This document shows, in pieces, positions 10,962 through 22,504 of a stretch of 64,000 bases of DNA (positions are counted from its first letter, which is position 1; every line of letters starts with the position of its first letter). The DNA comes from Forficula auricularia (lineage: Eukaryota > Arthropoda > Insecta > Dermaptera > Forficulidae): NCBI GenBank assembly GCA_024734495.1, contig JALMQS010000409.1, positions 62,305 through 126,304 on the forward strand, written 5' to 3'. The notes beneath the pieces are model-generated. The model was not told the origin of the DNA, made no database searches, and saw only the letters and a list, made by a program, of their open reading frames with translations. Both the position numbers and the translations under genes were made by a program.

Positions 10962-11296
10962 TTTATAAATCTTTGCTTTTGAAATAATTTATTGATTGTT
11001 TTTTGTATGAAACAAATACAAATTCTTTTATAAAATAATATTCTGAAAACCTATCGACTTTTAAAAAACGTTTTCAGATTATTTCATAAAAGAATTTGTA
11101 TTTATATCTTACTAATTTAAACATTTTTATATGAACGTGTATCCTTTAATTTTTTTGTAATACTTACTAATTTTTACTAATTTGGAAAATCGCCTAATCG
11201 TCTATTACTCTTAAAATTGTTACGAATTCTATTATGCAATGAAGTGCAAAAAAAATTGAGCCACCAACAAAAACTTTATTAAATAGCAAATAATTT

Positions 11297-11437
11297 TTAA
11301 ATTTTTTTACAAGTAACCATACATTTACTATTTACTGAAAAACGGCTTAATGAAAGTGAACTTGCCACTTGTCGTTGACTTAGCCCTTGATTAATTAGGC
11401 ACACAATTTGAACTGCATGAACTTCAGAAATATCCAT
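11297..11437 (-). pseudogene. Tc1-like transposase N-terminal remnant
   Basis: A 46-codon minus-strand frame starts MDISEVHAVQIVCLINQG and continues LSQRQVASSLSLS, which resembles the first helix-turn-helix of Tc1-like transposases (compare LSQREVALQLNLS in the intact element at 51840). The DDE catalytic domain is absent. Start chosen at the ATG matching the family start. Confidence 0.65.
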
Positions 11438-11677
11438 TTTGTATAATATTTTATCTTTCTATCAATGATGCTTAAGTCAAAATTATTCATTTTATTGATA
11501 TTTTAAATGGAATTTGATCTTTTATTAAAATTCTATTTATTATAAAGTGATATTGAGAAAGTATGATCATTTGTAATTGTATCTTTTATTTAATTTTACT
11601 TATTTTTTTTATAAAATTCAAAAATTATCAACAATATTTATAGGATATATTAGTTTAAGAGTTAATAGAACAAATTA

Positions 11678-11797
11678 TATGAATTAATAAAGTAAAGGAG
11701 ATGTAGTTTCACAGTGAATGAAATAAAACTCAAACTATCTTTACTTTATTAATTCATATCATGTTTCACCTAAAACCTACACCACTTTCCCTATGTA
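11678..11797 (+). repeat. Hairpin plus ATGTTTCACC cap, inside the Tc1 fossil
   Basis: ATGAATTAATAAAGTAAAGG and its near-complement (11737-11758) form a hairpin, followed by ATGTTTCACCTAAAACCTAC and ACCACTTTCCCT. The same tail follows the hairpin at 970-1079 although the stems are unrelated. Confidence 0.6.
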
Positions 11798-12315
11798 AAA
11801 AAAAAATTATATAGTTATTTATAAAATTTTTAAAAATAATTTGCAATTTAATAAAGTTTTTATTGTTGGATCGATTTTTTTGCACCGTAGTATATTTTTG
11901 TGCTCCTCATTTTTTAAAATTTAAAATAAAAAATCGAAACAAAAATTACTTAACAAATTCGAGGTTTATTAAGAATTTTTCAAGCTTCTTTGTTTATCAT
12001 ATTTTTTTTTTAAGTGCATATACAAGATCAAGGTATGAATGAATATTGATTTTTAAAGCTAATGCCGTTTATTAAATGTATTGCTTCTTGTACATATCGT
12101 CGGGAAATGAAAATGTTTTGAGTCAACTTGTATTTATATGTTCCTTTACCCTGTCAAAAAGTTCATCATTTAATAAAATTATGGATCTAAATAAAAATAA
12201 CTGCAACGGATCGTTGCTAAACTTTATCCAAATTCATTTGAAATATTAATATGTTTGTTCCTTTATTATTAATCGGATATCACTTGCAATTTGTAGTTCA
12301 TATTGAAATTAATTC

Positions 12316-13725
12316 AAAAATAATTCTCATTTAAGAGTCGAGGAATAACCATTCTACATTGGATTTTTTGACGTTTCGGTTTTTATTCGGTAACCATTGC
12401 TGAAGACATAGAGGAATCGACTTAAAATCAAAAATAGCCATCGATTCTCATCTAATACTTGAGGAATAACAATTCTACATTAGGTTTTTGACGTTTCGAT
12501 TATTATTGGTAACCATTGCTGAAGACATGGAGGAAACGACTTAAAATCAAAAATAACGATCGATTCTTATCTAATACTAGAGGAATAACCTTATTGAATT
12601 CCATTTTTGATGTTTTGACTATTAATGAAACCTCTACTGAAAATGTAGAAGAATCGACTTAAAATCAAAAAGACTAAATTCTTTTATGGCAAACAACTCA
12701 AGCTTGAGTTGTTTACCAAAAAGAATTTAGTCTTTTTGATTTTAAGTCGATTCTTCTACATTTTCAGTAGAGGTTTCCATTAATAGTCAAAACATCAAAA
12801 ATGGAATGCAATAAGGTTATTCCTCTAGTATTAGATAAGAATTGATCGTTATTTTTGATTTTAAGTCGATTCCTCCATGTCTTCAGCAATGGTTACCAAT
12901 AATAATCGAAACGTCAAAAACCTAATGTAGAATTGTTATTCCTCAAGTATTAGATGAGAATCAATCGCTATTTTTGATTTTAAGTCGATTCCTCTATGTC
13001 TTCAGCAATGGTTACCAATAAAAACCGAAACGTCAAAAATCAATATAGAATGATTATTCCTCAAGTACTAGATGAGAATCAATCGCTATTTTTGGTTTAA
13101 AGTTGATTTCTCTATGTCTTCAGGAATGGTTACTAATAAAAACCGAAACGTCAAAAATCCAATATAGAATGGATATTTCTCAAGTATTAGATGAGAATCA
13201 ATCGCTATTTTTGATTTTAAGTCGATTCCTCCATGTCTTCAGCAATGGTTACTAATAAAAACCGAAACGTCAAAAATCCAATATAGAATGATTATTCCTC
13301 AAGTACTAGATGAGAATCAATCGCTATTTTTGGTTTAAAGTCGATTTCTCTATGTCTTCAGCAATGGTTACTAATAAAAACCGAAACGTCAAAAATCCAA
13401 TATAGAATGATTATTCCTCAAGTACTAGATGAGAATCAATCGCTATTTTTGGTTTAAAGTCGATTTCTCTATGTCTTCAGCAATGGTTACTAATAAAAAC
13501 CGAAACGTCAAAAATCCAATATAGAATGATTATTCCTCAAGTACTAGATGAGAATCAATCGCTATTTTTGGTTTAAAGTCGATTTCTCTATGTCTTCAGC
13601 AATGGTTACTAATAAAAACCGAAACGTCAAAAATCCAATATAGAATGATTATTCCTCAAGAACTAGATGAGAATCAATCGCTATTTTTGGTTTAAAATCG
13701 ATTTCTCTGTCTTCAGCAAAGGTAA
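12316..13725. repeat. Foldback-like palindrome of ~119-bp tandem units
   Basis: A palindrome centred near 12702 (AACTCAAGCTTGAGTT) has arms of about 350 bp built of three roughly 119-bp units each. Units in matching positions on the two arms share the same variants, so the palindrome is genuine and not two independent arrays. The right arm then continues as about six further units that are nearly identical to one another (TTCAGCAATGGTTACTAATA, CCGAAACGTCAAAAATCC). Long inverted repeats made of short tandem repeats are the architecture of foldback elements. No coding sequence is present. Confidence 0.8.
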
Positions 13726-13889
13726 CGGATAAGAAAACAACGCAGTTGCTATGGTTACTCATAAAAATTCCTCCCAAATTTTTAGCATTTCACGAGAGAA
13801 GCCTATCCATTCTTACTTAAGCAAGGCTAAATGAGCTATATTAAAACTTTCAAATGAATAAATTTTAAAGAATTTAAAAAATTAAAAAA

Positions 13890-14440
13890 GTACCATCTTA
13901 CTCTAGAGTAAAGTACTTTAAAATATAATTTTACTAAAAACTTTATTTAACCTTTTTTGTGGTCCCCAAGGTACTTAATTAGGATATTAAATTTCATCAA
14001 AATTGCTTAAGTCATTTTCAAGATATTTAGAAAAAACTAAAAAAGTACCGAAATAAAGTACTAATGTTTGTGGGCCGATATGTACCAAAAACTAATCAGC
14101 GCTTCATTTTGTTAAACTAATGGTAGGTTTTCAATTTCATTTCAATCGGTTCAACGGTGTGGAAAAAATCGTGGGCCAAAAAAGCGATAACATACATACA
14201 TACATCCATCCATACGCACGCACTAAATGAAAAAATTGCACTTTTTGGCCTCTCGACGAGACCCCATGTAATTTTTGGCAAAACCGTCACGTGCTAATAT
14301 TCAACCTAATTGAATACTACAATTTGTGACTTTAATTGAGTCCATGGGTTCCGTAGTCTTTACCTGAGGACCCTTTGAAGCCACGCTTGCCCCGAAAGCG
14401 ATTACAATACTTTACCCATGCTTTGCATTGGATAAAGTAA
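13890..14440 (-). repeat. Dispersed repeat with ACATACATACAT tract
   Basis: Contains TTCAATCGGTTCAACGGTG, a (CATA)n/(CATC)n tract at about 14192-14220 and a right end CATTGGATAAAGTAAAAAA shared with 21225-21275. It appears to be the minus-strand relative of the TTTACTTTACCATACAGG family (16890, 25408, 43686). Confidence 0.5.
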
Positions 14441-15311
14441 AAAACAATAGTTAATTATAAGATCATAAATAAACCGCCAGTTCATTGCGGTTTTCCTGTC
14501 AATCTTATTCAAAAGCTTAGGTAATATTTGAAAACAAATGTTAATTTTATTAATCCAACTGGAAACATTAATTTAAGAGCTTGAAACGTCGAAGTATTAC
14601 TTTTGAATTAATTTCTGTTTAGATTTTCTTCAAAAATTCCTAGTCCTTTAAATTTCTTATTTAAAATTTGTAAGACATTTTCCATTTTTAATTAATTTTT
14701 TTTTTCTCTTTTATTTTTCATGGTGTTTCGCCATCTTTTTGTCTTGTCTTCCTCTTCTTTTGGTGACTTCATTCTACTCGGCACTTGAATCTATACATCA
14801 CAGCTTCGCATTCAATATAAGTACTAATCTTTTTGTTTACAAGCATGGCGTTTATCATTTCGGGATTTTAAAAAATTAGGGATTTCTGTAATAGGATGTT
14901 TTCTTTTTCAGCATTGCCCTCAAATCTTAATTGTAGATTTCATAAAAAAAAGTAAATTAAATTAAATTTCAATTTATAATTTCATTTCATATTTCTGAAT
15001 TTTTATAAAGTCATTTATATTGAAGGAAATAATTACTAGTGTTTTTTAAATAAAATTTTTATTTTAATATAATTTTCTAAATATTTGCATTCAATTCGAT
15101 TCTAATGTTTTTCAAATTTTGACTTTAATTCAAGATTTAAATTAAAAAAAAAATCAATTTAGATAGAGTAGCTCATGAGGGATTTTCAGCATTTCCTTCA
15201 TCAGTTATAGGATGGACCACTCGACAAGCATCAAAGGTGGATGGGATCTTCGGTAGGCGTATATATCTTCACAAAGTAAGACAAACTTTAGGATTGGTAG
15301 TTTTCTTTGTA
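14441..15311. other. Unassigned AT-rich stretch
   Basis: No gene or element is recognised. It lies in the long intron between the exons at 10312 and 33100. Confidence 0.35.
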
Positions 15312-15904
15312 GTCGGAGAGCCCATGACCCATTTTTTATGAAGTGTTTGATTCAAGTAGACATTTCACCTAGAGGTATTAATAGCATAGATGAGTAGGGA
15401 ATCGGCTGATTTCTTGATCTACCTGGATGCTACTACGCATAGGAGAAAGTTGTAAAAAATGTTCGCCAAAAAAAGTATTTGATTCAAAATCCAACAAATA
15501 CTATTCGACAGTTAAGTTGATTTTAAATTAAAAATTAACTAAGCCAGACACTTTTAGGAGGGCAACACTGAGCCAGACAACCCTAGAGCTGTTTTTTTTT
15601 CAAATAAAAAATGCAACTTTAGGGTTGTCTGGCTCAGTGTTGCCCCCCCTAAAAGTGTCTGGCTTAGTTAATTTTTAATTTAAAATCAACTTAACTGTAG
15701 AATAGTATTTGTTGGATTTTGAATCAAATACTTTTTTTTGGCGAACATTTTTTACAACTTTCTCCTATGCGCAGTAGTAGCAGTACCCAGGTAGATCAAG
15801 AAAACAGCCGATTCCCTACTCATCTATTCTATTAATACCTCTAGGTGAAATATCTACTTGAATCAAACACTTCATGAAAAATGGGTCATGGGCTCTTGGA
15901 CTAT
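15312..15904. mobile_element. Long palindromic element (~590 bp)
   Basis: Two arms of about 280 bp, 15312-15595 and 15605-15904, are near-perfect inverted copies (for example AAGCCAGACACTTTTAGG and AGAGCCCATGACCCA with their complements) around a T-rich centre. A foldback or MITE-like insertion with no coding capacity. No clear target duplication was identified. Confidence 0.7.
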
Positions 15905-16814
15905 TGGGTCTTAAGATTGTCGAATATGTTGTTATGACGTTAGGGCCCTTTCTTTCAGGCTCATCGCCTCGCCCTCCGTGGGATTCTCTATAAAATTACT
16001 ACAATTGAATGCATGAATTAAATTTTAAGAAATATTCTAAGCACAGATAAATGGGACAGAATTAGCAATAGATGCAGAAGGGTGGGAGGGATACGCCATG
16101 CCAACTCGGGGATGCTAATCGCTATTCAAGATGATTACAGAATCATCCGTCTACGAGAGTAGAGAGATAGATGGCTTCTCGATCCATGGGAGTACTGCAA
16201 TTATTAAAGGTGAATATTTGGTTAAAAACTTTTAAATTTAAAAATAGATTGAAAATCTGTTATTTATAAGCTTGTAATTTTGGTAGATATTGAATTAGTT
16301 TACATACATATTCAACGAGCGTGTTAGTATTTATAACTACCGTTGAATAAATAAAATATATTTCAACCGAGGAAGGTATTTTAAAAATATCAAACAACGA
16401 TTATAGAAGAAAATGCTTAGCAAGCAAGCCAGTACATTATTTATTTATTTTAAATTCAATAGATTTGTTTTTAATTTAATTTTCTCAGCCTATTACCATT
16501 TTCACCGAAATTCTATATAGACTATCAAGAATAAAAACATCAGCAGGTATAATTTTTTTAATAAATAAATATTGACATATCATAAAAATAGCTCTGTTGA
16601 ATTTAAAATTTTGATCATGTACTTTTGTATTCGGGAATCATTAAAATATTCTAATAATTTCCTTATCCTCGTAATTCGTAGGAATGACTTAGTTTTTCTC
16701 GCTTCGAAGAAAACCATGAATGATATTTCATCGAAATCACAATAGGGATTATCTTTTAATTTAAAACAAAATAGCCGTTTAATTAAAACTTAAAATATTC
16801 TTGATTGTTCAAAT
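15905..16814. other. Unassigned stretch
   Basis: A GC-richer patch near 15940-15990 and another near 16080-16190 do not form a convincing exon (no matching acceptor/donor and phase) and match nothing I recognise. The rest is AT-rich. Confidence 0.3.
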
Positions 16815-17413
16815 TATTCATATACAATTTCCTTATTCTTCTTTTCAATCTTACATTATTCAAAAAACATTTAATAATAATAATTTTTACTTTACCATAC
16901 AGGGTTTGATGGCAATTGATCTTATATCCCCTCCACTAAAAATAATTTCCCAAAAATGTTTATACTCTGCCATTCAGGGTATAGTCAAGTATTGTAATCG
17001 TACATGAAAAAAGTGGTTTTCTCAAATCTCAAAATTTTGTTTTACAAAAAAGCTCTAATAAGTGAGCATCGAAAAAATTATATTTTTCGAGATAATAATT
17101 TTTTTGTCAAAATGTCTTTTAGTTAGTTACTCTGTCTGTTAGTCTGTTAGTTACTCTGTGTGTTACCAAAGTTTGAGCAAACTCAACCAAATTTTGTATA
17201 CATAATCAATGGGACCCGCAGAAGTCTAAAAATGCAAAAACTAACACCCCCCTACATGATTATAAATAATTTTAGGGGCCAGGTTATATGGTAAAGTCAA
17301 GTGGATGGCCACATCAGAACATGTTAGCTTATTTTTTTTAAATTGAGAAGATTTTTCTTTCATTTTTGAATAATGTAAGATTGAAATGAAGAATAAGGAA
17401 ATTGTATATGAAT
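16815..17413. mobile_element. ~600-bp element with 51-bp inverted ends
   Basis: ATTCATATACAATTTCCTTA at 16815 and its complement at the right end (to 17413) begin inverted repeats of about 51 bp. The interior carries the TTTACCATACAGGG ... ATATGGTAAAGTCAAG repeat family, so this is either a composite element or a nested insertion. Confidence 0.6.
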
Positions 17414-17440
17414 AAATTTTTAATCAGAATGAATTGCTAT

Positions 17441-17562
17441 GTTAGGAGAACAGAAGCAGTTCATGGAGACGCCTGCGACTCATAGGGTATGCAACCTACG
17501 CGTCATCTTAGCCTTTCCTAGGAATCGCAGGCGTCTCCATGAACTACTTCTATTCTCCTAAC
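17441..17562. mobile_element. Short palindromic MITE
   Basis: Arms GTTAGGAGAACAGAAGCAG... (17441-17481) and the complement (17522-17562) flank a roughly 40-nt loop. The stem contains GGAGACGCCTGCG. 122 bp in total, no coding capacity, flanks are TAT on both sides. Confidence 0.6.
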
Positions 17563-17566
17563 TATA

Positions 17567-17568
17567 AC

Positions 17569-17600
<32 letters not shown>
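17567..17600. repeat. (TA)n microsatellite
   Basis: About 17 TA units adjoining the short palindromic MITE. Confidence 0.8.
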
Positions 17601-17601
<1 letters not shown>

Positions 17602-17696
17602 GGTTAGCGTTGCCTAATGATCTAACCGCTATTACCTCTTGCTTATAAATTTCAATCGAAAGAAAATGTTGTCAAATAATATCAATTATTTGCATA

Positions 17697-18265
17697 CAGA
17701 GTGTGACATAAAGATTTACCTCATTAAAAAAAATTAAAAAATTTAACTAGACAAAACTGAATATATTTTTGAAAAGAACATACATTTTTTAATGTCTTTT
17801 AATCATTATCAGACGAAAATAGGGGGGGGGGTAAAAAATGAAAATTCTAGCCCTTTCGACCAAACTCAACCAAATTTTGTTTACATAATCTTTGGACCCC
17901 AAAAAGACTAGAAATGCAAAAACTTACCACCTAAAAGGGGGGGATGATCAAAAATGAAAATTCTAGCCCTTTTGACAAAACTCAACCAAATTATGTATAG
18001 ATATTCTGTGGGCCAGAAGGCAAAAAATGAAATGTAAAAAAAAAAAAGAAAATTCAAAAATTGAAAAACTAACCCAATTTTGTATACATAGTTTGGTTGA
18101 AAGGGCTAGAATTTTTATTTTTGCCCCCCCCTTTCTTTTGTCTGATAATGTTTAAAAAAATTATTTCATGTTCTTTTTAAAAGTAAATTCAGTTTTTTTT
18201 TCTAGTTAAATTTTTTCATTTATTATACCTCTTCAAAATGTGCTAGATCTTTATGCCCCGCCCTG
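17697..18265. mobile_element. TA-flanked palindromic MITE with internal tandem repeats
   Basis: Ends are CAGAGTGTGACATAAAGAT and, on the right, the complement of CAGGGCGGGGCATAAAGAT. TA lies directly outside both ends (17695-17696, 18266-18267), as in Tc1/mariner-type elements. The arms extend about 165 bp. Inside are two to three units of about 110 bp containing ACTCAACCAAATT and GAAAATTCTAGCCCTTT. Confidence 0.65.
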
Positions 18266-18827
18266 TATTATAACAATCTTTTAAAATATCATTTTTGGAT
18301 ATTCCCTAATTAAAAGTTTTTTGTAGATCTTAACCCCCGTTTTTAAAAACATTGTTTTAGCCGTTTTTTTATATATTTACGAAATCATTATCAAGGATAC
18401 AATCTTAAGACTGGTTTGACGCAATCACTCACTTTCAATCAACTCTATCCCATGCCAATTCTTTCAATTCTTCAAAAGTTCCACTCTCTATATCGGTCCA
18501 GGTCGTCTTCTTTTCTATCTCACTTCACCCTTTAATCTTGATATCTCTTGACATTTCTATTATACGGAGAGATTTTGAAAGATTCTAGACAAAATTAAAA
18601 TTCTAGATCCTTTGATCCATTTGTGCTAGATTTCGCATTAACTCTATGCTAAAAGCACGAAAGTGCAAATTTTCTCTTTCATTCCAATTTCTGGCAAAGT
18701 TTGTATGCCAGAAACGCGAATGTGATAAAATGATCAAATGAACTTTTTACTTGAGGTCCTATATTCACGAATGGCATTAAATAGTGTGTTATAAAAAATT
18801 TCAATTAGCAATAACTTAATATAAGTT
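18266..18827. other. Unassigned stretch, possible retroelement remnant
   Basis: 18400-18530 contains TTAAGACTGGTTTGACGCAA, also seen in part at 48850-48880, so it belongs to a dispersed repeat. No gene is supported. Confidence 0.3.
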
Positions 18828-19526
18828 TAATGCTAGACTATATATAACAGACAATAAGGATTCATAATTCATTAGCCCAAAACTTTTTGCTGTTTATGTA
18901 CCGATTCTAGCCAATTCCGTGCTTGTTTGACAAATCTGGCCCCATTCTAAGAGATTGAATGTTTTTATATTAAAATGACAAATAAAATACATTTTATAAG
19001 TCAAAAAATTTCTATAAAAATTGTTTTGTTATTTTTTAACGAATGTAATCAACGCCTACGTTATACCTTATGAAAATTATAATTTTGAAAAAATCTAGCA
19101 CATGCGCGCTTTATACATCTTTCACTGGTTAAATAAATGCGGTGTGCCAAATTGTTTTTAGTGTAAATTTTTGTTTATACATTTTTCATTATTTATTCAT
19201 TATTATTTCAGAAACTGTGTTGTAACTATGAATCAAAATTGTATTAAAATATGTATTGGTTATTGTTTAATGTTGGTTTAGTTTTTTTATAAAAATGGTA
19301 AAAAGGGTTTCTTAATTATAATTAAATATGTATGTAAATTTTCTGATATTCCGTATAGTGCAATGTATAAGAGCAATGAAAAACTCTCTCTTTGGAATTT
19401 AATATCTCTCGAACTATATTGTACATAAATTTCGTTTTGCCACCAATCGATGCAGAAGTATTTAAATAATAATCAGGCTAAATTTCAAAAAAATTCTAAG
19501 AAAACCCATTTGCTCAAACAACTACC
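18828..19526. mobile_element. GGTAGTT-end element, left-truncated copy
   Basis: Matches 59695-60342 over its whole length (TTAATGCTAGA, AAGGATTCATAATTCAT, ATTTCGTTTTRCCACCA blocks) and ends CAACTACC followed by TTAA. The left terminal repeat seen in the other copies is missing. Confidence 0.65.
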
Positions 19527-19530
19527 TTAA

Positions 19531-20050
19531 GATCTTACACAAATGACAATTTACGTGTAATTGATAAAATAAAATGGAGGATTTAAAAAAACAAAATTAA
19601 AATTATAAGTTTTTCATAGAAAAAAAGAATTATATTTTATTTTGTTTTATTATGCAAGAAAGGCCTTCCCCTTATGTACGATCATATCATGTGAATGACC
19701 ACATAATATCATTTCTTTTAATGACAAAGCCATGTTTTTTACTTTGTATTATTAATTCATATTAAATCTGAATAGATATTCTCCATGGGAAAAAATATTG
19801 GTTTTCTATAAAATCTCGATATTTTTCATTTACCTATATCAAGAAATACAATAAAAAAATGAATATCCAACAGTTTATTTATTTTATTAACAAATATACC
19901 GCAAACAATAAATATGGTTAATAAAATTGAAATAAAATAAAAGCTATTGATTTAATTTCATATAGGTAATATCTAAAAAGGAAAATCGTGTTGAATTGAC
20001 TAAATAAAGAAAATAAATAAATTGATGTGGCCATCCATAGGAATTTAACC
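19531..20050. other. Unassigned AT-rich stretch
   Basis: Nothing recognised beyond AT-rich sequence. A CACATGAT/ATCATGTG motif near 19684 is short and of unknown meaning. Confidence 0.3.
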
Positions 20051-20196
20051 GCGTGGTGAACCGCGACATAATATGCTGTACACCTATTTCCACTTGTACT
20101 TCCAAATATTTCCAAGTAATTCCAAATATTTCCAAGTACTTCCAAAATATTTCCAAAGAGATGTACACCTACTTCCAATCGCGGATCACCCCTCGA
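20051..20196. mobile_element. Small minisatellite-bearing MITE copy
   Basis: Ends GGTGAACCGCGACATAAT and GCGGATCACCCCTCG are imperfect inverted repeats and match the ends of the larger copy at 62376-62656 (reverse orientation). Inside are about three units of TTCCAAATATTTCCAAGTA type. The copy shows the element before array expansion, or after contraction. Confidence 0.6.
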
Positions 20197-20488
20197 CTTT
20201 AACATATATCTGATCCTTTCTTATATTTCACATTTAATAAAACAATTTATAATGATTTACGAAAGTATCCAAGCTCCCCCCTTATGGATTTTGGACCCAT
20301 TAGCAATTAATCATTTCTCCTTTTAATTATGAGACTCTTCTATCAGTTTTCTTCAATTTTTGTTTGAAAACTTTTTATTTTACATTATTTTTGAACTCTT
20401 CCTCTTATGGATCACTATCAATTTCATATAGTCATTTTCATAAAGTCGTATAGGGTGCATAGGTATGCAAAATTAAAGGGTCTATGAC

Positions 20489-20741
20489 TAGGGTTATAAT
20501 TTTTTCCCCGGTCCAATCCGAGACATTGAGCCCCAACTATTTTTTTTTCTAAAAAATATTTATAAATGAAAAATAAAATGAAACATGAAAATACAGGAAA
20601 AATTATTTATACTATAAATAATATTCTTACAAATGATTAGTTGTATTCATTATCAAACGGAATGAACTAATTCGGGACTTTTTCCGGGACATGTATTAAT
20701 ACGGGACACGAGGCTTTAATCCGGGATGAATGGTCACTCTA
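20489..20741. mobile_element. hAT-type MITE with perfect 8-bp duplication
   Basis: The flanks TCTATGAC at 20481-20488 and 20742-20749 are identical 8-mers. Ends TAGGGTTATAATTTTTTCCC and the complement of TAGAGTGACCATTCATCCC are imperfect inverted repeats. An 8-bp target duplication with TAG(G/A)GT ends is typical of hAT. No transposase. Confidence 0.8.
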
Positions 20742-20929
20742 TCTATGACTATTACTGAAAATTCAATTTTTCGAACATTCCCCCTCCATTTTAGACCCTT
20801 AGAGAAATTATTACTCTTTTTTTATAGGTCCTTTTTATAGTAAATTCAATTTTTTGGGTTTTTTCTTTAGTTTGAAAATTTTATAATTTTAATTTTTTAA
20901 GAACCCCTCCTTGATTTTTGGTTCGATAT

Positions 20930-21275
20930 TAACCAAAATATAATCAGCTCTTAATTTCATTGGACCAAAGCTACAAGTAAAATTTCGTTTGATATTCACA
21001 CTAGTTTTGGACCTAGAGCGTACCTACACAATATTTGCTAACGTACGTACGTACTAACAGGCATTTTGACAAAATAGTTTATATCTCATAAAATATAATT
21101 TTTGTCTATGTTTACTCATTAGGGCTTTTTTGTAGACCCAAACAAAGGTTTCATTCAATTTTTTTTATCAAAAGAGTTTTAGCCCCTTTTGAGATATGTA
21201 TTTCAAAAAATAAAACACTTTTTTCATGCACGATTACAATACTTGATCATACCCTGTTGGATAAAGTAAAAAAAA
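20930..21275 (-). repeat. TTTACTTTACCATACAGG family, minus-strand copy
   Basis: Reading the minus strand it begins at a poly-T-like TTTACTTTATCCAACAGGG and contains GTCAAAATGCCTGTTAGT and AACGAAATTTTACTTG blocks related to 25408-26098 and 43686-44350. Confidence 0.5.
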
Positions 21276-21451
21276 AAAAAAAAAAAATGGTTGCTGATAA
21301 CATCATCTATAAAATCATTTTATTTTAGATATTCAAATATTTTATTACTATTGACTTAAAATATAATATTCATGTGTGAAATTAAAATTCGAAAATCTAA
21401 AATTTGTAATAACGTTCACTTAATATTCAAACAATTGTTATGTTATGTTTA

Positions 21452-22407
21452 TGTAACCAAAATAAAATTGCCGCGGTTATATCCCGGGAGCCTAGTGTCT
21501 GAACAAGGAACTATTCGAGCAGGAACGACTCCATGACGTGGAGGCTATAGGAGTGAGTGATGACTAATGAACATGTGGCAGTCAGATGGTATATGGATGC
21601 CGCTTCGTCAAGTAATAAAAGACTTGCGCGGATCTATTATCGTTTCGTTTTATTATAACGCGTACCGTACACATATGGTTGTCGAGCTGGCAAGGTGCCA
21701 AGTGAAGTGAAGAGTGTTTATACTCTGCTTTCGTTTTGGAGAACAGATGGTATATGGATTTCGATTTGTCAAGTAATATAGTAGGCTTGCTCGGATCTAT
21801 TATCGTTTTCGTTTTATTATAACGCGTACCGAACACATATGGTTGTCGAGCTGGCAAGGTGCCAAGTGAAGTGAAGAGTGTTTATACTCTGCTTTCGTTT
21901 TGGAGAAACAGATGATATATGGATGCCGCTTCGTCAAGTAATAAAAGACTTGCTCGGGTCTGTTATCGTGTGTTCGTAAAACGTGTGCCGTGTTGCCGTT
22001 AATATTATTGTTGTTCGTGTGTTTGAGTATTGTTGTTATCGTGGAAAGATAATTCAACAATAATTTATATATATAAATATATATATCTCTTATCTTAAAT
22101 ATCATTAAATATTTAAGTTATTTATTTATAGAAATGGCCAATTGCCTAATTCAAATACAAATATTGTTTTGATAATATAATTATCTGTTGTTAAAGTTTA
22201 AATTTATATAACTGTATTTAATAAGTAAAACCAAAGATTGTTAACACCTTGTTATTTAATATACAAAGATTGTTAAACACCTTGTTATTTAATATACAAA
22301 AACCCGTTTGAAATAAAATAATATTTCAAACAACAAACATTTAATATTTTATTTATTTTTGCCTTAAAAGGGCAAAGTGTTAACTGGCGAATTTTCCAGC
22401 CAGCACA
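21452..22407 (+). repeat. 5' LTR
   Basis: Starts TGTAACCAAAATAAAATTGC and ends CCAGCCAGCACA. Contains about 2.4 tandem copies of a 161-165-bp unit beginning CAGATGGTATATGGATG (from 21583, 21744 and 21909). The copy at 23885-24841 is nearly identical. Confidence 0.9.
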
Positions 22408-22408
22408 A

Positions 22409-22426
22409 TGGCGCCCGACCAAAGGA
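22409..22426 (+). other. Primer-binding site
   Basis: TGGCGCCCGACCAAAGGA lies one base after the 5' LTR. TGGCGCCC is the complement of a GGGCGCCA tRNA 3' end, as in animal lysine tRNAs; the match beyond the first bases was not verified. Confidence 0.7.
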
Positions 22427-22504
22427 CCCTATTTTTTGTTTACGTTCCGTATCTTAATTAATCATTTGTGATTTTGTGACTACCGATTATAAGGAAAGAA
22501 CAAT

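Larger units (their letters stand above)
11235..11892 (-). mobile_element. Tc1-like element, internally deleted
   Basis: Inverted ends of about 65 bp: left has AGTGCAAAAAAAATTGA and AAAAACTTTATTAAAT; right carries the complements (ATTTAATAAAGTTTTTAT, TCGATTTTTTTGCACC). Between them is only the N-terminal part of a transposase and an inserted hairpin repeat. A non-autonomous fossil. Confidence 0.65.

Noticed and set aside
12316..13725. Possible CRISPR-like array
   Set aside because: Units are ~119 bp with no unique spacers, arranged as a palindrome in a eukaryotic context.
15940..15990. Candidate missing exon after TTTCTTTCAG near 15955
   Set aside because: The only nearby donor is weak and the resulting length does not restore the phase between the 10312 and 33100 exons.
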